From Acidobacteriaceae bacterium (GTDB lineage: Bacteria; Acidobacteriota; Terriglobia; Terriglobales; Acidobacteriaceae): DNA of 6,132 nucleotides. A program made the translations under genes and the position numbers. Position 1 is the first letter of the stretch. Each line of letters opens with the position of its first letter. Location: assembly GCA_003140705.1 (NCBI GenBank), contig PLKU01000456.1:1302-7433 (forward strand), read 5' to 3'. Positions 1 through 4,118 of this stretch are shown here, piece after piece. The notes under the pieces were generated by a model, which saw only the letters and a list, made by a program, of their open reading frames with translations, searched no databases and was not told the DNA's origin.

Positions 1-22
1 CCGGAGTTGTTAACAACTCCGG
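1..22. repeat. Perfect 22-bp palindrome (11-bp arms)
   Basis: The first 22 bases equal their own reverse complement: arm CCGGAGTTGTT is followed directly by AACAACTCCGG. As RNA it would fold into a 9-bp GC-capped stem with a TTAA loop. No T-run follows on the + strand, so it is not a canonical intrinsic terminator in that direction. On the - strand the sequence past the stem is outside the window. It could be a terminator-like hairpin of the preceding gene, a dimeric regulator operator, or a dispersed palindromic repeat. No second copy is seen in this window. Confidence 0.6.
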
Positions 23-197
23 CGCCGCCTCAGTATCTGGCCTTGGGTCAGAATAGGAAAAGCATCGCCCTTATTTAGTCAGCCTTTGCCCTTACCTGTC
101 CCCTTAAACTGAGATATCCACTCCATAATTCTGAAGACGGTTGCCTTGTGACGAGTAGCGATGCTCATGGAGGGAGTTATAGCGTGCGCCAAAATAC

Positions 198-245
198 GCA
201 TTCTCACCATGCATTCTTATCGGTCCCCTCATGCATTCTTTACGG
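198..245. repeat. Three GCATTCT repeats, candidate operator cluster
   Basis: GCATTCT occurs at 198-204, 211-217 and 233-239. The last two copies are extended: CATGCATTCTTATCGG at 208-223 and CATGCATTCTTTACGG at 230-245 differ only at two positions. Their start-to-start distance is 22 bp, about two DNA helical turns, so both would face the same side of the helix. This is the arrangement expected of repeated binding sites for a transcription factor. The regulator is not identifiable. Remnants of duplication with no function remain possible. Confidence 0.4.
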
Positions 246-383
246 ATGCCAATCAATACTTATGTAATCAAGCATCAATTGCATAAATCATTTGGTTGCT
301 GCGAGGTAACTGATAGACGATGCCAGTGGCGAAAGTCGTCACTAAGCCTGACATCACGTGTTGCTTTATAACTTGCTACAAGT

Positions 384-403
384 TTCTTTACGATTCTTTT
401 ACG
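384..403. repeat. Tandem TTCTTTACG / TTCTTTTACG repeat
   Basis: TTCTTTACG at 384-392 is followed by TTCTTTTACG at 394-403, so the motif recurs with a period of 10 bp, about one helical turn. The same 9-mer is also present at 236-244 inside the upstream GCATTCT cluster. Direct repeats at one-turn spacing are typical of response-regulator half-sites, and two-component control is common for metal RND operons. No regulator gene is in the window, so this is only suggestive. Confidence 0.3.
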
Positions 404-501
404 AAACAGTGCATTTGAGATGGGCAAGACGAGTGGATACGCGAGCGGAGTAGCAGACTCGTTCGGGTCCTGCTTCATAACTCGACCGCAGAATGCAGTA
501 C

Positions 502-507
502 GGAGAG
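502..507 (+). promoter_or_regulatory. Ribosome binding site deciding the porin start
   Basis: GGAGAG ends 9 bases before the ATG at 517. The in-frame ATG at 493, eight codons earlier, has no purine-rich Shine-Dalgarno sequence ahead of it and would add a polar stretch in front of the signal peptide. The start at 517 is therefore preferred. Confidence 0.65.
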
Positions 508-516
508 CATGTATCA

Positions 517-2379
517 ATGAAGAACCACATCAGGATGGCGATCGTGGCTGGAGCTGCAATCAGCGGCCTCTCAATTCAGCTTGGCTGCCACGCCCAAATC
601 CCATCATTGAATTCCAACAAGATCGAATCATCCTCCGTAATGGATCCGGCGACGGGTGTCGCATCCCGTCCAGAACTGGTGGGATCAAGCCAGCAACCCT
701 CGTCCAACAAGGACAATCCGCCCAATTCGAATGTGGCCGCAGTTCAAGCGAGTGGGCAGGCTCCCGCGGGACTTTCAACCCCAGTTCCGCCCCAGCCCTC
801 CGCTCCGGCCGTTGCACCCACGACCCCCCTCAAGCCCCCACCCGGCTTCTTTACTCGAATGGGTTGGGCGTATCTTGCCGATTGGACCGGGATAACACCA
901 ACTGACCCGAACGCACCCAAGCGCAGGGGTACTGATCCGCCAATTCCATCGCCACCCTATCCTGCGTCGGACTGGCCGATCGGTGGTACGCAGGAGATCG
1001 GCGCACCCGACTACCAGACTTACATGTTGCAGACGGCGATAGATGGCGACCCTCTGAAGCTGAGCAAGATTAAATGGTATGGATGGGCGTCAATCGGCGC
1101 CAACGGCTCAACCAATAATCGAGGCAATGCGAGCAAGGGCATCGCGGCAAACGCCCCCTCTGCTTACGATGTTTTCCCGAATACCGTGGTGCTGGATCAG
1201 TTGGCGCTCTACACGGAGAAGCTGGCGGATACCACGCAGACCGACCATTTCGACTGGGGCTTTCGCTTGACTAATCTTTACGGCCAGGACTACCGGTATA
1301 CCACCTCGCACGGGATCCTGAGTCAGCAGTTGCTCGTGAAGAACGCGCAGTATGGCTACGACCCTGTGATGTGGTATGTGGACCTTTACTTTCCGAAGCT
1401 TGCCCAGGGGGCGGATCTCCGAATCGGACGCTACATTTCGCTCCCCGATATTGAAGCGCAGCTTGCGCCGAATAATTACACCTACTCGCACTCGATTCTC
1501 TACACCTACGATTGCTACACAATGGTTGGCGCAAACCTGACGGTGAAGGTTGACGACCATTGGACAATACAGGGCGGTATATCAGGCAGTTGCGACACGG
1601 CACCTTGGACTACCGATGCGAAGCTTACAGGTAACGTGTGCATTGTTTATACTTGGAGCAAGGGTGGCGACGTGCTTAGCACCTGCGACAATACCATCAA
1701 CGACGGCAAGTATGCGTACAATAACCTTACTGCCTTCTATGAGACCTGGTATCACAGCATCAGCCCGCACTGGCACACAGATACCGAGGCATGGTACCAG
1801 TACATGCGGCAAACGCCGAATATGTGGTGGATCAATACGGGCGTTCCCTATAACAGTCTGAATTCGCCGTGGCCCGAGAACGTAAGCAACAATCGGTTTC
1901 TCTTTCCCGGTGGTCCGGGCAGCGCGCCCACAACGCCTTCGACGCTGAATTTTGGCGCGGTTTGTGAAAACCCTAACACGTTCTTTACTGGCAAACGCGC
2001 AACTTATTGCTATGCGCCGGAGTGGGCTATCACGAACTACGTCGAGCATAACTTCTGGAATAACACGGCCTCGCTCAATATTCGAAGCGAGATTGTAGAC
2101 GACATCAAGGGACAACGCACAGGCACTCCCGGAATCTACGAAGAACATATGGTGGGCTTTGATTTTTGGGCGGGATCAACTGTGACCTTCCGTCCGGAGT
2201 TAAGTTATACGCACGCATTCAGTCCTTACGGATTGCGAGCGCTTGACATTCAACCGGGGTCGTCGGTTTCAGCATTGCAGAATGCCCCAATCGGTCAGGC
2301 TTCGGCGCTGACTATGAAGAGCATCGGGGCAAAGACTCAATCGCTGACTATCGCGGCAGATTTGATCTGGCATTTTTAA
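517..2379 (+). CDS. Secreted outer-membrane beta-barrel protein, BBP2 (putative porin-2) type
   Basis: This 620-aa protein is predicted to be an outer-membrane porin-like barrel; its substrate is unknown. Residues 1-26 (MKNHIR, then a hydrophobic core) form a signal peptide, probably cut after CHA by signal peptidase I. C24 is preceded by QLG, a poor lipobox. Residues about 45-112 are a Pro/Ser/Ala/Gln-rich linker. A segment at 141-165 (PPIPSPPYPASDWPIGG, then IGAPD) resembles the conserved pre-barrel motif of BBP2 proteins. From about 185 the sequence alternates aromatic and polar residues as beta strands. It includes the family hallmarks GFRLTNLYGQDYRYTT (248-263), LRIGRY (301-306) and NNYTYSHSILYTYD (319-332). 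It ends in WHF, the terminal aromatic expected for BAM-assembled barrels. The mature part has six cysteines (333, 359, 375, 390, 483, 498). The gene lies 54 bp ahead of the next gene on the same strand, suggesting co-transcription with the metal exporter. Family assignment is from recalled motifs. Confidence 0.85.
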   Translation: MKNHIRMAIVAGAAISGLSIQLGCHAQIPSLNSNKIESSSVMDPATGVASRPELVGSSQQPSSNKDNPPNSNVAAVQASGQAPAGLSTPVPPQPSAPAVAPTTPLKPPPGFFTRMGWAYLADWTGITPTDPNAPKRRGTDPPIPSPPYPASDWPIGGTQEIGAPDYQTYMLQTAIDGDPLKLSKIKWYGWASIGANGSTNNRGNASKGIAANAPSAYDVFPNTVVLDQLALYTEKLADTTQTDHFDWGFRLTNLYGQDYRYTTSHGILSQQLLVKNAQYGYDPVMWYVDLYFPKLAQGADLRIGRYISLPDIEAQLAPNNYTYSHSILYTYDCYTMVGANLTVKVDDHWTIQGGISGSCDTAPWTTDAKLTGNVCIVYTWSKGGDVLSTCDNTINDGKYAYNNLTAFYETWYHSISPHWHTDTEAWYQYMRQTPNMWWINTGVPYNSLNSPWPENVSNNRFLFPGGPGSAPTTPSTLNFGAVCENPNTFFTGKRATYCYAPEWAITNYVEHNFWNNTASLNIRSEIVDDIKGQRTGTPGIYEEHMVGFDFWAGSTVTFRPELSYTHAFSPYGLRALDIQPGSSVSALQNAPIGQASALTMKSIGAKTQSLTIAADLIWHF

Positions 2380-2420
2380 TAATCAGCTGGGAACTGGCTG
2401 GCGGATGCTACCGTATAATG

Positions 2421-2427
2421 AAGGAAA
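2421..2427 (+). promoter_or_regulatory. Ribosome binding site of the small membrane protein
   Basis: AAGGAAA lies 6 bases ahead of the ATG at 2434. It supports this start and not the ATG at 2418, which is in another frame and opens an ORF without membrane or signal features. Confidence 0.55.
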
Positions 2428-2433
2428 TCGAAC

Positions 2434-2823
2434 ATGGAGCTGACGCTCAATCTGATCTGGATGTTGCTGGCCACGCTGATGTTCTGGCTGTGGCTGCGCC
2501 ATGCTCGACGCGATGGAGTAAGCCGCAAGACGCAATTACTTGCCCTTGCGGTGGTATTGCTCATCATCTTTCCTGTGATCTCGGTGACCGACGACTTGTT
2601 GGAAGCCCAGAATTTCGCTGAGACAGCGTCTTGCCAGCGGAAGGATCACGTCTGTTCGAATGCCCACTTGATGCCGCACTCGGGTGCGGAGTTTACACTG
2701 CCTGTTTTTGCGGATCCTGGCACCGGCCTGGTGCGCCCAGCACTGCCGGGTCACTTCTTCGCGCAGCGGGTGAATATCCCTGCGATGGAGTCGATCCAAA
2801 ACCGGCCCCCTCCAGCTGCCTGA
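2434..2823 (+). CDS. Small two-helix membrane protein with periplasmic Cys/His tail, function unknown
   Basis: The 129-aa product has two hydrophobic helices, about residues 5-21 and 34-51, joined by a strongly basic loop (RHARRDGVSRK). By the positive-inside rule the loop is cytoplasmic and both ends are periplasmic. After the motif FPVISVTDDL (46-55) comes a soluble tail of about 75 residues. It contains C67, H72, C74, H78, M80 and H82 in one short stretch and ends in the Pro-rich NRPPPAA. The Cys/His/Met cluster could bind a metal ion or form a disulfide; this is inference. I recall similar small uncharacterised proteins beside metal RND operons in Acidobacteria, and small proteins such as CzcI occur at proteobacterial czc loci, but homology to CzcI is not claimed. 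The gene sits between the porin and adaptor genes on the same strand. The overlapping ORFs in other frames lack a plausible start or topology, so this frame is taken as real. Confidence 0.7.
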   Translation: MELTLNLIWMLLATLMFWLWLRHARRDGVSRKTQLLALAVVLLIIFPVISVTDDLLEAQNFAETASCQRKDHVCSNAHLMPHSGAEFTLPVFADPGTGLVRPALPGHFFAQRVNIPAMESIQNRPPPAA

Positions 2824-2868
2824 CCAGCCGTTCTCCTTACCTCAATTGACTGAAGTAATTTCTGTATC

Positions 2869-2887
2869 CGCCGTGCAGATCACGGCG
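2869..2887 (+). promoter_or_regulatory. Inverted repeat / RNA hairpin ahead of the adaptor gene
   Basis: CGCCGTG (2869-2875) and CACGGCG (2881-2887) are perfect inverted 7-bp arms around a CAGAT loop. In RNA this is a compact GC-rich stem ending two bases before a purine-rich AAGGGGG. No U-run follows, so it is not a standard terminator. It could be an operator, a translational control element, or an mRNA processing or stability hairpin that uncouples adaptor and pump levels from those of the porin. Confidence 0.4.
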
Positions 2888-2898
2888 CAAGGGGGCAC

Positions 2899-2985
2899 AT
2901 GAAGCGAGTATTCCCGTCTGAGTCTACCCCTGCTGGTGCGATAGGCGATATCTACCGTGACAAAGGCTTCGAGGTGATCCAATGA
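2899..2985 (+). CDS. Possible 28-aa leader ORF overlapping the adaptor start
   Basis: An ATG at 2899 opens 28 codons (starting MKRVFPSEST, ending GFEVIQ) and stops at TGA 2983-2985, which overlaps the adaptor ATG (2982-2984) as ATGA. A purine-rich AAGGGGG at 2889-2895 sits 3 bases ahead, a spacing shorter than usual. The frame is open from 2854, after TGA 2851-2853, with no earlier ATG. The peptide has no hydrophobic segment and no recognisable family. If translated, it would couple adaptor translation to ribosomes finishing the leader. Because the adaptor has its own good ribosome binding site, the ORF may be fortuitous; short ORFs of this length arise often by chance. Confidence 0.3.
   Translation: MKRVFPSESTPAGAIGDIYRDKGFEVIQ
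2971..2978 (+). promoter_or_regulatory. Ribosome binding site of the adaptor gene
   Basis: GAGGTGAT is a near-ideal Shine-Dalgarno sequence and ends 3 bases before the ATG at 2982, with the GAGG core about 7 bases away. It fixes the start just ahead of a clear lipoprotein signal peptide. Confidence 0.75.
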
Positions 2986-4118
2986 AACTCAAATACCTCT
3001 TGATAACTATCGGCTGCTTTGCTGCCCTCTCTTGCATGACGGCATGCAAGAAAGAGACATCTGGTGCGGAGGGCGCACCGCCTCCGGCTCCGGTTGTTCA
3101 AACCGGCAACATGAGTTTGTTGTCAGTTGATAAGCCTGAACAATTTCCAGTCGTGGCCGCAGAGCGACGGGAGGTGTCATCCGAGTTGAATGTCACAGGC
3201 GCGGTCTTCCCAGACGTTGCGCGCGAAATCCCAGTCATTTCACTGGCCAATGGGCGCGTGGTCGACATCAAGGCGCGGCTTGACGATTTCGTCAAGAAGG
3301 GTGATCTGTTGCTGAAAGTCCAGAGTCCTGATGTTGCAGGCGCATTCAATGTCTATCTGAAGGCAAACAACGACGAGAAGCTTGCGAACAAGGCATACTT
3401 GCGCGCGCAAAGTCTTTACGAACATGGCGCTATTGCTCAATCCATGCTTGAGCAAGCCGAAGACATTGAGAATGATGCGCAAGCGGATTTAACTGCTGCT
3501 GAAGAAGGCTTGAAGACGCTTGGCGTGGACAAGGACCATCCAAGCGGCGTGGTGAATGTCTTCGCGCCGATTTCGGGCGTCATTATTGCACAAAACGTCA
3601 CACTGGCGGCTGCTGCCGGCGTGAACCTCTCCGGCTCGGCGACTGCGTTTACGATTGCTGACCTTTCCAATGTTTGGATTCTTTGCGATGTCTATGAAAA
3701 TGACATTCCCAAGCTCAAATTGGGGCAGGCAGCCAAGATCAAGCTGAATGCCTATCCCGACCGAACACTGAATGGCCGCATCAGCAACATTGGTCCAGTT
3801 CTTGACCCCAACCTTCGTACTGCAAAGGTACGCATCGAGGTTGCCAATCCCGGGTTCATGAAGCTGGGCATGTTCGGCACCACCACATTTACAAGCAGCA
3901 CGAGAGAAACCATTGCCGCTGTTCCGGCCGATGCGATTCTCCACCTGCACGACAGGGACTGGGTCTTTGTTCCGGCGGGTGGTAATCAATTCAGACGTGT
4001 CGAGGTCCGTGCAGGCAACATGCTGCCAGGTAACAAACAAGAACTCTTCTCTGGAATCGCACCGGGCCAGGAAGTGGTTTCCAATGCCCTCTTACTTGAA
4101 ACCGCGGGGAACCAATAG
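2982..4118 (+). CDS. czcB: RND periplasmic adaptor (membrane fusion) lipoprotein, CzcB/CusB class
   Basis: This 378-aa protein links an inner-membrane RND pump to an outer-membrane channel in metal efflux. Residues 1-21 are a lipoprotein signal peptide with MTAC as the likely lipobox and C22 as the lipidated cysteine (C18 in ALSC is the alternative). A short Pro/Ala/Gly linker follows (about 26-42). Residues about 82-118 form the first half of the barrel-sandwich (lipoyl-like) domain, with GRVVDIKARLDDFVKKGDLL. Residues about 119-180 form the alpha-helical hairpin. The second lipoyl half follows (NVFAPISGVIIAQNVTL, 192-208). The beta-barrel starts near 223 with FTIADLSNVWILCDVYEND, and the R279/NPGFMKLGMFG region and a membrane-proximal C-terminus complete the usual order. 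It is shorter than Cupriavidus CzcB and lacks His-rich or added C-terminal metal-binding domains. Its N-terminus also lacks the clustered Met residues of CusB. The stop codon abuts the pump's start codon, so the two are almost certainly co-translated. The symbol denotes family only; the metal is not established. Confidence 0.95.
   Translation: MKLKYLLITIGCFAALSCMTACKKETSGAEGAPPPAPVVQTGNMSLLSVDKPEQFPVVAAERREVSSELNVTGAVFPDVAREIPVISLANGRVVDIKARLDDFVKKGDLLLKVQSPDVAGAFNVYLKANNDEKLANKAYLRAQSLYEHGAIAQSMLEQAEDIENDAQADLTAAEEGLKTLGVDKDHPSGVVNVFAPISGVIIAQNVTLAAAAGVNLSGSATAFTIADLSNVWILCDVYENDIPKLKLGQAAKIKLNAYPDRTLNGRISNIGPVLDPNLRTAKVRIEVANPGFMKLGMFGTTTFTSSTRETIAAVPADAILHLHDRDWVFVPAGGNQFRRVEVRAGNMLPGNKQELFSGIAPGQEVVSNALLLETAGNQ
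4106..4110 (+). promoter_or_regulatory. Ribosome binding site of the pump gene, inside the adaptor gene
   Basis: GGGGA lies 8 bases ahead of the ATG at 4119, within the last codons of the adaptor. The adaptor stop TAG (4116-4118) is immediately followed by the pump ATG, which favours translational coupling and matched protein amounts. Confidence 0.55.

Larger units (their letters stand above)
1..516. other. Non-coding upstream region with palindrome and short repeats
   Basis: No convincing gene lies here. All three forward frames meet stops early (for example TAG at 57-59 and 76-78), and reverse-strand ORFs are short, lack a good ribosome binding site or start with TTG. The stretch from about 180 to 420 is visibly richer in A and T than the flanking genes, as is common for promoter regions. 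It contains a perfect palindrome at the left edge, a cluster of GCATTCT repeats at 198-245 and CGTAAAGAA-type repeats (reverse-strand reading) at 236-244 and 384-403. I could not find a sigma-70 promoter with both boxes well matched and properly spaced. A TATAAC hexamer at 367-372 and a CTGACA hexamer at 348-353 exist, but only 13 bp separate them. The promoter of the operon presumably lies somewhere in this region. Confidence 0.7.

Noticed and set aside
1..78. Possible C-terminal end of a gene entering from the left (frame open to TAG at 76-78)
   Set aside because: The 25-codon stretch runs through the perfect palindrome and shows no recognisable protein features. Another frame is also open to 57, so neither can be preferred.
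67..94. GCCCTTA repeated at 67-73 and 88-94 (21 bp apart)
   Set aside because: A 7-bp match is easily explained by chance and has no extended similarity around it.
85..126. Stretch around CTGTCCCCTTAAACTGAGA reminiscent of an insertion-sequence end
   Set aside because: No matching inverted end, target duplication or transposase is present in the window, and the resemblance is only impressionistic.
493..516. Upstream in-frame ATG for the porin
   Set aside because: It lacks a Shine-Dalgarno sequence and would put eight polar residues ahead of a signal peptide that starts naturally with MKNHIR at 517.
275..517. Reverse-strand ORF of 80 codons in the leader region
   Set aside because: It starts with TTG. 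The first internal ATG (476-478) has no good ribosome binding site, the product has no recognisable domain, and it runs through the AT-rich repeat region that looks regulatory.
509..520. Minimal ORF ATG TAT CAA TGA overlapping the porin start as ATGA
   Set aside because: The only ribosome binding site (502-507) ends one base before this ATG, too close to be used, so the overlap is probably chance.
420..905. Forward ORF of 161 codons overlapping the start of the porin gene
   Set aside because: It lies in a different frame from the porin, has no signal peptide or family features, and its composition reflects the Pro/Ser-rich linker DNA read out of frame.
2414..2419. Perfect TATAAT hexamer ahead of the small membrane protein gene
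   Set aside because: No acceptable -35 box lies 16-18 bp upstream and there is no extended -10 TG. A start of transcription about 7 bp later would fall inside the ribosome binding site of the gene.
2846..2870. TTGACT as a -35 box with TATCCG as a -10 box ahead of the adaptor gene
   Set aside because: The spacer is only 13 bp and TATCCG is a poor -10 match, so a sigma-70 promoter is not supported.
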